Below are positions 20,837 to 30,552 of a DNA stretch of 64,000 nucleotides, piece after piece. Position numbers and translations under genes: made by a program. The stretch's first letter is position 1, and each line of letters begins with the position of its first letter. Below the pieces are notes generated by a model, which made no database searches, was not told the origin of the DNA, and saw only the letters and a list, made by a program, of their open reading frames with translations. Source of the DNA: Portulaca oleracea (Eukaryota > Streptophyta > Magnoliopsida > Caryophyllales > Portulacaceae); assembly GCA_029582165.1 (NCBI GenBank), contig CM055883.1:19872501-19936500 (forward strand). Direction: 5' to 3'.

Positions 20837-23800
20837 ATGTATCGCAGAAGTCGCAGAAATCCTCCTCTTCCTCATGCGGCGGCATGGCCTCATGAGATGT
20901 CTTCGAGGCGCAATTTCATCCCGGGTGCAAATGCCGACCCTTCAGATCTCACTATCCAATCATGGAAGCACGCTTGGTTCTACCGTTCTCATGGCAAGGC
21001 AACCTATCAAACACTCCTCTTTTGATGCTTAGCTTTAATAATGAAAAATGAGCAAGCACGAATTTATTTTTTATGTCTTGTCGATGTTTATTATTTTTAG
21101 CATGCTTGTATGTCCTCATGATTTATTCACAACCCCTTTTTTTTTTTTGAGAAACGGACCACACTCGACCCACAGAGAAAAGGAATAGATTGAACGCATA
21201 TCTGGACCGAAGGGAATAAAAACACACTGCCCACTTGAACAGAGAAAACCCGCGCGGGTTTTCTGGACCATAACCCGCAAAAAGAAATTGGGCCTGGATG
21301 GGCGGCCCACTTGCGGAGTGAAAACCCGTGCGGGTTTTCTAGGCCATAAACCTTAGGAAATTGGGCCTGGATGGGCGGCCCACTTGCAGAGCAAAAATTC
21401 GTGCGAGTTTTAATTCTGCTGGGCCGACTTATTTGGGCCGGTATATTCTTTTTGCCAAAATGCTTTATCTTGTGGGCCATGGCTGTGGGGCCCAGTGTCG
21501 GTGCTGGGTCCAGCTAAGGTCCGAAAGACTATGTGTGTAGCCAATGCCATAGGTGAGCCCTCGACTTTAATTTTGCACTGTTTTGTCATTAGGAGGACAA
21601 TCTGAAAACTCCCGGCGTCCTAAAGGATCTCCTTAAGGTAGCTGATTTGATTCCCGGGGATTTCGTTAGCAACACCCTTACTGCAGCAGGACTCATGCCG
21701 TTTTGGAAATGCCTGGCGGCTTGGAAAGGCCGTACATTTCGCATGATAGGTCGCGCTATGGTGGAAAGGTTTTGGGACACGACCAACTCCTTCCATCTAC
21801 CTGTGGGGGAGATGACGATTACCCCTACAGATTTTGTTATGATCCCTGGTCTACCTTGGGGTGGGCGTGACATAGTCTTTAGTGCTGAGATCCCGCCGAT
21901 GGTTCTGGACTTCTTTGGGTCGATGTCGGTAGCGTTTAGGCCCAGTCGAGTGCATCCAACCTTGCCTATGCGCACTTCGAGGCAACTATCTGTGATGCCA
22001 ACTTTCAGAATTTGCCTGGAGATGAACGTCGCTTTATCTTCCTGGCTTATGTTATTTCCACCACTCTTTTTGCCAATCGGGGAGATAACATTACTTTGAC
22101 CTGGTTCCGGAATCTCCTGAACTTGAACGAGGTTCGGAACTTGAATTGGGGCAAGGCTGCATATGCGAATTTCCTCCTCTTGCTTCGTCGCTGGTGTCAG
22201 GCTGACGCTGGATGACGATGTCGTTTACCTCCACGAGTCTCATACCCGCTTTCAGTATGGTCCTTCTTTGTGGAAGGTGCTCGAGGTACGTACTCGAGAC
22301 TCTTCTCTTTGTAGTCTTGCTACTCTTTTGCTATTTCTTTTGACTTTATAATCATGTAGTCATGGGCATATGAGTATATCCTGTCCTTGGGTATTCGCTC
22401 CAAGAGAAATAGGACGGTCCAGTCTTTGAGCATTTGGTGCTAAGGGCATCTGAGGAAGAAATTCGGTCAGGCGAGCTTGATCATATTAAATCGTGTCTTT
22501 GGATGACCTCACCCCGGTATTTCTTTATGCCTGACATCTTTATCTTATTTTTGCCTCTATTCTTGAAATGACTCTCTATCTTTCACAGGACCATGTGAAC
22601 TAGCGTCCATGGGCGGGGTTTGACTTGAGTGGGTTGCCCACCCCTTTGCAACAAGTGGAGCACGATACTCGCCTTCGCATCCTGATGGAGGGACCCTCGG
22701 GCTTCATATGGTACCTGGGGGAGAGAGCTACGAGGCAGATCCTTGGCGGATATCCTGGCCTCACACCCCGGGATCCTCCAGAGCAATTGTTCGAGCCTTG
22801 GCGCATCAATCCGGATGTCTTAGGAGATTGGATTCGGGGTCGGGATTTTGACAACTTCGTGCATGACGTTCCTTAGGAGCATTTTAATGAGGAATTCCAA
22901 CGCTACTTGAGCCGTCTAGCGCCCCGAGTGGTAGGTACTTCTCGCTTTTCTTTATGTTGTGCCTTTGATCGACTCCTAACCATAAAGTCTTGTAGTTGGG
23001 GCCCTATGCTATGGCTGTTGAGGTGGAGGCCCAACCGGCGGGAAGAAAGATTGGCGGTTTCTTGGAGGTTGAGACTAGCAGTCAGTGCTCCGCGCTCCAA
23101 GAGATTGAGCAGAAACCAGTAATCCCTCATCCTTTGTAGCTTCCTTTTACCTTATGTGCCAATTATGCATGTGTAACCTTTGTCTTTATTGCCTTTCAGC
23201 CACGATGGTCTGTCTTCAGGCAAGTGACCAAAGAATGGAGTACTATGTTGAAATACGTCAACCGATCATTTACGGGCTCAGGCAGATACCGCGGTAACAC
23301 CGCCAGGCGTGCTGATATGGAGGCTGACGTTGAGTCTGTTCCTCGGGAACCACCTCGACGCTCTACTGCGGGAGTTCCTCGTACCGAGCCCCCACGTCGC
23401 TCTTCGGCAGGGGAATATTCTTCCCAGGGTCGATCACGGGAGGAGGTTAGTGGGTCTTCTCGTCCTCCTCTAGCAGTTGTGCCGGAGGGTCGTGGTAAAG
23501 GCATCATGGCCGAAGGTCATCATTCTATGGGATCACATCGTAGCGGTTCCGGTAGCAAGGGCCGTCGACCTGTGAACGAAGACATGGCTCAGATGTCCCT
23601 GGAAGAGCATTCTGGCCAAGGGGGGTCACATCACAGCGTTGGGTACGGTGGTGATACTCAGCCTCGCTCTTACTGGGTGGAGGATGCTTCAGAATCGAGT
23701 GCTACCAACCGGCCATCTCACTCCCGCCGCACTCCAACTTCAGTGCGTTATGCTCGTCGTGGACGAGAGATTGTGGTGAGGGACCATGACTCAGGTGCAT

Positions 23801-24275
23801 CCGTAGGGTATCCTGGCGGTCAGGCCCTAGCGGATGACGCTACTTCACGTCCTGCACCATACGATGCCTCCCCCTTTGGTTCTGGCTCTTACTCTGCTGG
23901 ATGGCGGTCTGGCTCTGGAATGGGTCCTTCGCGCTGCGGATACGCAGTGAGTGCCCAGCACTCTTGGCTAGGAGGATCTACTTCTTCTGGTTGGCCAGCC
24001 CCTGGTTACGGAACTAGTCCTGTATGGCCTATCCCTTCTGTTGAGTGGCGTGTTCCTGACCATTCATGGCTAGCTGGTTCACGGGAGCATTCCATTTCAT
24101 CACCGTCGAGCGTGCATCCTTCCGAAGTTCCCTTATGCAGGCCACATGACGGCACAGTTCTGACTATTATTCCTGGGACACCTATTTTGGTACAGCTGGT
24201 GCTTCTAACACTGGGACTTCTCATGCTGGTGCCGATCTGGTTAAGGACTACGGCGATTCGGGTTCCCTGTGGTGA
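20837..24275 (+). pseudogene. Antisense plant mobile domain (PMD) gene with introns
   Basis: On the strand opposite to E2. ATG at 20837 begins MYRRSRRNPPLP.... Likely exons: 20837-about 21020 (donor unclear), 21593-22285, 22360-about 22519, 22589-22930, 22996-23118, 23200-24275. Most internal junctions have good GT/AG sites, for example GAG/GTACGT and CTTTCAG/CC. Exon 2 encodes the PMD hallmark: RFWDTTNSFHLPVGEMTITP, then in a shifted frame FIFLAYVISTTLFANRGDN and LNWGKAAYANFLLL. The last exon is long, S/G/R-rich and low in complexity. Frameshifts lie near 21965 and 24150 and stops occur in exons 3-4, so this copy is probably dead. PMD proteins are known in plant gene silencing and inside some transposons. 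Exon borders are my reading by eye. Confidence 0.6.
21236..21420. repeat. Tandem palindromes in intron 1 of the PMD gene
   Basis: Three copies of a unit of about 80 bp, each with an E2-type palindrome (21243-21262 AAAACCCGCGCGGGTTTT, about 21322-21342, about 21395-21412) followed by a GGGCCTGGATGGGCGGCCCA stretch in two of them. It is non-coding. The palindromes are the same family as in the E2 LTR. Confidence 0.75.
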
Positions 24276-24714
24276 TCAAACCAAAACAAGCAAGACTCTA
24301 TGCATCTTTTTTATTTTTTTATTAATGCAAGACTCTTATGCATTTTATTTCTTATTTTTATATGCAGGACTTGTTGAACACACAGCTTTATTTTATTGAT
24401 GCATTGAACGACTCTCTACATGACGGGATTAATCCCAACTTAATCCCGCTTCCCCAAAAAGAAAAGAAAATAAAAGAAAACGAAAACTTAAGTGTCAGAG
24501 TGAACTTGAGCGAAAATTTCAGAACCGAGCATCATCGGGTCAAGATCCAAAACATTAAAACACACGAACGGGCCAATTTAAATCCAGAGCCCAACTATAA
24601 TCAGAAGCGAGTGGGTCGAGCTGCGGAAAGGCGGCCCATGTCGACGGAAAGGCTTTCTCCTCAGCAAGCCCGGGCCTTGAGCTTGGGCGAGCGTGCAGGC
24701 GGATCTGGGGCATC
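24276..24714 (+). other. Spacer between the two antisense units of E2
   Basis: After the PMD stop codon. It holds T-rich and A-rich stretches that could include the poly(A) region of the antisense transcript. The open frame 24338-24760 has no recognisable domain and is not called as a gene. Confidence 0.4.
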
Positions 24715-24862
24715 AAACCCCGCGCGGGTTTTGATTTATTTTCTTTTTTTTTTGTGCTAGCCGTTGTTGATGGGCTGAAATCATGGGATATGGAGGGCAA
24801 CGGCTATGTGATCGTTGCTGGTTGTATTTCTCCATTTTGAGCTTGAATGGGGGTGTATAAAT
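24715..24862 (+). promoter_or_regulatory. Second antisense promoter in E2
   Basis: An E2-type palindrome (AAACCCCGCGCGGGTTTT, 24715-24732) lies 124 bp before a TATA box (TATAAAT, 24856-24862). A leader of about 90 bp follows to an ATG at 24956. The arrangement repeats that of the PMD promoter. Confidence 0.45.
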
Positions 24863-24955
24863 ACCCCATGTTATGCATGTGATCATTACTCCTCATCATC
24901 ACTTCAAAGTCTTCTTCACATATCCAAAAAACGCAAAGAATATCCCCCTTTCCTC

Positions 24956-25219
24956 ATGGCGTTCGAGAAGAAACTTGCAACTTGGATGAGCACCCTATCC
25001 AAGGAAGAAAAGAAAGAGCTCGGAAGATACAAGCTAACGGGCTTATTGAGTCTTCGCCAAGTGAGGATCAACCCTGTCCATGGTGGCGAGTCGAACCGCC
25101 CCTCCTGGCAAAATATCCTTAATCATATAAGGACCCTTCCAATTAGATGCAAATTTTCCCCTTGGATCCTGTATAGGTGCCCTCATCTCCTTAAGCACCA
25201 AATCACCTGCTTGAAGTGA
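24956..25219 (+). CDS. Small antisense ORF, unknown
   Basis: 87 codons starting MAFEKKLATWMSTLSKEEKK. The first ~28 codons lie before the integrase 3' end and look like a genuine charged helical N-terminus. From about 25043 it runs antisense through the integrase C-terminus and has no character of its own, so the true gene may splice out near there (CCAA/GTGAGG at about 25069). It has a TATA box and a palindrome upstream. Function unknown; it may be a first exon of a longer antisense gene, or chance. Confidence 0.3.
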   Translation: MAFEKKLATWMSTLSKEEKKELGRYKLTGLLSLRQVRINPVHGGESNRPSWQNILNHIRTLPIRCKFSPWILYRCPHLLKHQITCLK

Positions 25220-25984
25220 ACGACTTTTCACCTTCTTATTAAAAGCTCGAGTGATCCTATTTTGGTATACTTGCACATTATGTAGTGCTCTCAATCACCT
25301 TTTGTCCATCAACATCAACTCCTCGAACCTTGCCCTAGCCCATTCTGCTTCTGGCAACTGACTCTCGGCCACTATTCGTAGCGAAGCGATTGCTACTTCA
25401 ATTGGAAGGACTGCTTCCATCCCATATACCAAGGAATACGGTGTTGCCCCGGTAGCGGTTCGTATAGAGGTTCGGTATCCCCATAGGGCAAATGTTAATT
25501 TGTCTGGCCAATCCTTGTAAGTGACAACCATTTTCTTGATAATTCCTGACACCGTCTTATTGGTCGCTTCCACAGCTCCATTGGCTTGAGGCCGGTATGG
25601 CGAAGACCGATGGTGCTGAATTTTGTAAGTGGCGACCAAGGATTCCACCTCCTTTCTAAAGTGGCTTCCTTTGTCACTAATGATCTCATGAGGCACTCCA
25701 TATCGACATATGGTGTTTTGAAGAATGAATTTGGCCACATGTTTGGATGTAAGTTTGGCAAAAGAGGCTGCCTCCACCCACTTAGTGAAGTAATCGATGG
25801 CGACCAATATATACTCATGTCCTCCGGTTCCGGTTGGGTGTATTTTGCCAATGATGTCAATACCCCATACCGAGAATGGCCACGGAGATGTCAAAGTAGT
25901 CAGGTATGACGGGGGTTTATGCTGTAGGTTGGCATATTCTTGGCATTTGTGGCATTTTCGAACGAATTCTAAGCAATCTGCCAT
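25043..25984 (-). pseudogene. E2 integrase
   Basis: On the minus strand, from the zinc-binding end (CHKCQEY) through the catalytic core to the C-terminal domain. The DDE residues are recognisable in WGIDIIG, ISDKGSHF and NGAVEATN; GATPYSLVYGMEAVLP is typical of Tat integrases. The stop is at 25043 (...LAKTQ). One in-frame stop lies after LMDKR at about 25293. The N-terminus is separated from the upstream frame by a frameshift at a 13-bp tandem duplication near 25983-26008. Integrase joins element DNA to the genome; this copy would be made only in pieces. Confidence 0.85.
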
Positions 25985-26120
25985 GTGGGGACCGCATGTG
26001 GGGACCGCATTCTCCTCCGTGTAGAGTAGTCATGATTTCCTTGGCACTCTTAGCATCAATGCACAACAAATTAATGCCCATAGGTGACTTCTTGTAGAGT
26101 CGATCTTGGATTAAGCAGTA

Positions 26121-27100
26121 TTATGCTGCTAAAGACCTGACCGCTCGCTGTCCTCGAACATCCAACTCAGCCGGATATTCTCCCTTTCGAACAAAATTGT
26201 ATATGTCATGGAACCATTCCTCAGTTTCTTCCTCTCGTGCTTCCAAGTGGCAAACATATGCTGGTTCATACTGTCGCTCCACTATTATCGGTAATTGTAG
26301 CGTGCCTGATGGTATGGATATCATTAAAGACAACTTGGCTAAAGCGTCAGCTAATTCGTTGCGATCCCTTGAGAGATACTGGAAACTGATTTTCTCAAAT
26401 TGGTCAGCAAGCCCCAAAAGCTTCCGTTGATATTCCATGAGACATTCATTCCGGACCTTCCATGTGTTTTTAGCCTGATTAATGACGAGGCTGGAATCCC
26501 CAAAGACTTATACATGGCATATGCCTAAGGCCAAGGCGGCTTGCAAACCCCTGATACATGCTTCATATTCTGCAGCACTGTTTGTAGCATCAAAGTCCAA
26601 CTTCACGGACACAGGGACATGTGCCCCTTCTGGAGAGATCAACAGTACTCCTATTCCGCAGCCCATTTGGTTAGAAGCTCCGTCGAAATACATTTCCCAT
26701 GTGATTTCATCAGTGAAAAATACGTCCTCATCCGGGAATTCCAAGTGAGTGCTTGGAGGTTCCTTTGTCGGAGAAGCAGCTAGGAAGTCTGAGACAACCC
26801 GTCCTTTGATGGATTTCTGAGGCAAGTACAGAAGATTGAATTCCGACAGCATGACCAACCATCGAGCAATGCAATTGTTGATGGTAGGCTGTTCCATGAT
26901 AAATTTGATAGGATTATTCTCAGCTATGACATATACAGTATGTGAAAGCATGTAATGTCTCGATTTCTTGGTGGCCCATACTAACGCAAGAGCCATTTTC
27001 TCTATGTCTGCATATCGACTTTTGTAATCCAAGAATTTCTTGCTCAAGTAGTAGATGGCGCTCTCTTGACCTTTGGCCTTCTGAGCTAGCATAGCCCCCC
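26121..27100 (-). pseudogene. E2 RNase H and second (archaeal-type) RNase H
   Basis: From 27092 down: gypsy-type RNase H (AIYYLSKKFLDYKSRYADIE, later a SDFLAA end), then a second RNase H starting MYFDGASNQMGCGIGV with SAAEYEACIRGLQAAL. A DSSLVINQ stretch follows after a single stop at about 26506, then ALAKLS. The extra archaeal-type domain is diagnostic of the Tat lineage. A frameshift separates it from reverse transcriptase at a C-run near 27100. The frame closes at 26121. Confidence 0.85.
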
Positions 27101-27824
27101 ATTGTAGAGCTAGTTATAGTAAGGTAAAGGAGCAGAGGCTCATCTGGTACTGGTGGCATGAGGACTGGGGGATGTTGCAAATATTCCTTGATTTTGTCGA
27201 AGGCCGCTTGACATTGATCGTTCCATTCTACCTTGCTTCCCTTCTTGAGTTTCTTGAACAAAGGTTCACAAGTCATGGTGAGCTTCGAGATGAACCTGCT
27301 GATGTATTCGACTCGCCCCAGGAAACCCCTTATCCCCTTTTCTGTTCTAGGTGGCTGCAACTTTTGGATAGCCTTTATCTTCGAAGGGTCAACCTCAATG
27401 CCGCGTTGGCTAACCACATAGCCTAACAGCTTCCCAGATGTGACACCGAAGGTGCACTTTGCTAGATTAAGCCGCATCTTGTATTTGCGAAGTCGGAGAA
27501 AAAACTTGCGAAGGTTAGGAATGTGTCCTTCCCTTGTTCTTGATTTCACAATCATGTCATCCACATAAACCTCCACTTCTACATGCATCATATCGTGAAG
27601 TAGGGTGTTGGCTGTCCGTTGGTATGTTGCTCCAACATTTTTGAGACCAAAAGGCATAACCACATAACAGTATCTTCCCCATGGTGTAGAGAATGAGGTT
27701 TTCTCCATGTCTTTTTCAGCCATTTTGATTAGGTTATAACCCGCATATCCATCCATAAAGGATAGTAGCTCGTGTCCGCAAGTGTTATCCACTAACACGT
27801 CGATGTCAGGTAACGGGAAGCTAT
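27101..27824 (-). pseudogene. E2 reverse transcriptase, C-terminal part
   Basis: The minus-strand frame begins exactly at the E3 insertion and includes FPLPDIDVLVDNTCGHELLS, FMDGYAGYN, MPFGLKNVGATYQR and the intact catalytic YVDDMIVKS. The wording is that of Ogre/Tat reverse transcriptases. The N-terminal part is at 40553-41612, 12.7 kb away, and the frame would be continuous without the E3 insertion. The open frame runs on to about 26920 in the wrong frame after the C-run slip. Confidence 0.9.
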
Positions 27825-29135
27825 TGATAAGTGTATTATTTGCACTTATTTTTGGGTATTTTAGAAGCATAATCATGGTAATTTTTGGCTAAAGAAGTGT
27901 TTAATCTTCCCCATTTCTCTATTTACGCTTGGTCTTTGCGTTTTTGGCGTTGATTTTTAGGTTTAGGGCCAAAAAGGTGATTTTTGGAGCAAATTTGGTA
28001 AGGCCAAGGGTACCACGGGCATCAACTACTGTTGATAAGACCGTGGTAAAAATTTCTGTCAGAAACGAGAAGGGAATCGCGAGACAGCGCCAACCACGGG
28101 CTGCCCGTGGTGGAAGCCACGGACCGTGGTTGATGTTGTTTTCTCGCGCTGGCGGTTATTCTCACGGGATAAACTGGGGGAAAAGCTGGGACGACAGTTT
28201 ATCAGTTATTCTGGGCAGAAAAGAGAGAGGTTAGAGAGGAATTCTTCACCAAAAACACCTCCATTCATCAAGAATAAATTCGAAGACATTGAAGATAAGG
28301 AATTCAAGAAGAAGCACGCAACACTCTTGTGAAGTTCTTGAGAGAATCCTACGAATTTCTCCTTAGTGTTTGCTTTACTCTTCTCACTTTCCCTTCCTTA
28401 ATTCTAGAATTGATTACATGTTTAGAACGTATTTCTTGTTTTCAATGAATACTTGTGAGTAGATTTCGTTCTTTCTAGGGTTTTATGAACCATTCAATAT
28501 GGAGTTTGATTAGGAATGTTTTAACTTGTACTTGAATGCTCAATTGAATCAATAGTAGGTTGCGTTCTTTCTTGCTTACGAATGTTCTTAAGGCCTTGGA
28601 TGTTTGTAATTCAGAAATTAACCTAAGAAGTACCGAAAGGTGAATTAGGGGAGTTTGACCACCAACCCTTCTACCTAGGCTTACGAAAGTTGAAAAAGGA
28701 GTAGTAGACTAGGGTGTCATTAGATAACCCGACCTTGTTTAGACCTTCAATTTTGTTTAACCTGAAAAGCAGACGAAAGTTGTTGATTAGGTTAGTCAGA
28801 ATAATTCTATTTAGCATCGAAAGGGCGATAGAATTTAGAGGTTATCGATTCTTGATTCGTTTGAGTTACTTTCTTGTGCATGCTTTAATTTGGCTTTCAA
28901 ACCCTATTGTTAGGTGAGTAAAACCCTAGAAGTCTTCATCCATCGAATTACCTCGAGTTAATCCTTTCTAGTCCACTCTAGTTCTAGTTAGTTCATTAGA
29001 ATTCATTAAAAAAATATCAACCCGATTGGCTTAGCAATCAAGTAGAGGGATAGTTCACTGAGTTACTAGACCTAGTCCCTGTGGGATCGACCTTGACATT
29101 GCTACAATAGTACCCGTGCGCTTGCGGCCCTGTCA
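27825..29135 (+). repeat. E3 5' LTR
   Basis: Contains CCACGGGCTGCCCGTGG (28094-28110) and CCACGGACCGTGG (28117-28129), two palindromes with 6 bp between them, preceded by a weaker inverted repeat of ACCACGG/CCGTGGT at about 28013-28048. I found no convincing TATA box. The frames 27929-28234 and 28126-28332 occur identically in both LTRs and are not called as genes. Confidence 0.95.
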
Positions 29136-29141
29136 AGTTTT

Positions 29142-29160
29142 TGGCGCCGTTGACGGGGAC
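29142..29160 (+). other. E3 primer binding site (tRNA-Asp type)
   Basis: TGGCGCCGTTGACGGGGAC lies six bases after the LTR. It matches the usual Athila site TGGCGCCGTTGCCGGGGA with one change. Confidence 0.85.
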
Positions 29161-29451
29161 TTTGTCCCTAGTAGCCATTAAGCGAAGACTCTCAGATTGA
29201 CTAAGCTGTGTTTTTTTTTTCTTAATTTTTTTTTCTTTCTTTTTCTTTCTTTTTCTTGTGACTGATTGTGTTTCATTTCTTGTTTTGCTAGGTACTCTGG
29301 GTGTATGCAAAATTCTCTGGAATTTGAGTTCGACCCCGAAATTGAACGCACTTTCCGTTCTCGGAGAAAGAGGCTGCGAACATAGAAAGCTAGCAAGAGG
29401 CAAGAGAAAATGGCCGGTGGAGAAGCGCAACCAAAGACATTGGAATAGTAC

Positions 29452-30552
29452 ATGGCCCCAAACGTCACAGATCCTCCCACGGCCATCATTCCTCCCAACA
29501 TCGCCAACAATGACTTTGAGCTGAAGAACTCTTTGATTAATCTGGTCGAAGCTCCGCCATTTCGTGGTCACTCTAGTGAGGACCCCAACCGACATCTTCG
29601 TATCTTCCTCCAGGCGTGCGATACGTTCAAGGCGAACGGGGCTTCACCAGACGCAATCAAGCTGCGGTTGTTTCCGTTTTCCTTAGAGGATCGAGCATGG
29701 GAGTGGCTAGACTCTCTTCCGCCGAACTCCATCACCACTTTCGAACAGATGGCGAGCGCATTCCTTAACAAATATTTCCCACCAAGTAAGCTGACAAGCT
29801 TTCGCAACCAAATATCCACCTTTGTCCAAGAGCCGGATGAGAACCTGTACGAGGCTTGGGAACGGTTCAAGGATCTATTTCGCCGGTGTCCACATCATGG
29901 TCTTGAGCCATGGGTGCCCATCCATGCTTTCTACAATGGAGTAGATGATCAGTTGAGGGCGATGATTCTCGCAGCAGCTGGGGGGAACATCATGAGCAAG
30001 GGAGTTGATGAGCTCCACACTCTAATTGAGCAAATGGCGTCCAACAGTCATCAATGGTCTAAGCCCCGTTCTTCTAGAACGGGAGGTAAGTATGATGTCG
30101 ATGCCATTTCAGTTTTAACTGCTAAAATAGATGCTGTGACTCAGAAGATAGACCGTTTGCATGAAAACCCCAATCCTCCCCTACCGTGTTCTTCTTGTAA
30201 TTTATTTGAGCATGAGACCTTGTTTTGTCCTGTTGGGTTAGCTACTCCCGAGACCTCGGACCAGACCAATTATATTGGAAACCCAAGACAGAACTTTGAC
30301 CCATACTCTAATGTTTACAACCCGGGATTGAGATATCATCCTAATTTTTCCTATCGGAAAAACAATCCCACGGGACCGCACCAACAACAACAGACCCAAA
30401 GACCACCCGGTTTCAAAAGACAACAAGCCCAACCCCAAACCCAACCTCGACAAACCCAAGAGGTTGACTGGAGGGCATTGGTGGAACGTATGGTTGTGTC
30501 TCAAAACCAGCAAGAAGAGACTATCAAGCTTTTAGTTGATAGAGTTGACTAG
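29452..30552 (+). CDS. E3 gag
   Basis: 366 codons, uninterrupted. A capsid (retrotransposon gag) domain extends from about residue 30 to 190: FRGHSSEDPNRHLRIFLQ, then AWEWLDSLP, FLNKYFPPSK, NLYEAWERFKDLFRRCPHHG. A CCHC-like knuckle CSSCNLFEHETLFC lies near residues 248-261. The C-terminal part is Q/P-rich. This is the Athila pattern. It forms the particle and packages element RNA. It ends with a stop at 30550-30552; protease follows in the same frame after more stops, so the original was probably one gag-pol frame. Confidence 0.9.
   Translation: MAPNVTDPPTAIIPPNIANNDFELKNSLINLVEAPPFRGHSSEDPNRHLRIFLQACDTFKANGASPDAIKLRLFPFSLEDRAWEWLDSLPPNSITTFEQMASAFLNKYFPPSKLTSFRNQISTFVQEPDENLYEAWERFKDLFRRCPHHGLEPWVPIHAFYNGVDDQLRAMILAAAGGNIMSKGVDELHTLIEQMASNSHQWSKPRSSRTGGKYDVDAISVLTAKIDAVTQKIDRLHENPNPPLPCSSCNLFEHETLFCPVGLATPETSDQTNYIGNPRQNFDPYSNVYNPGLRYHPNFSYRKNNPTGPHQQQQTQRPPGFKRQQAQPQTQPRQTQEVDWRALVERMVVSQNQQEETIKLLVDRVD

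Noticed and set aside
23224..24399. The S/G/R-rich plus-strand ORF as an independent gene
   Set aside because: It begins without an ATG just after a good acceptor (23200) and its natural stop, 24273-24275, lies in a shifted frame; it is better read as the last exon of the PMD gene.
27929..28332. Two ORFs of about 100 and 68 codons, found again at 39341-39744
   Set aside because: They lie in the E3 LTRs and are the same DNA twice; no domain, and they cross the palindromes.
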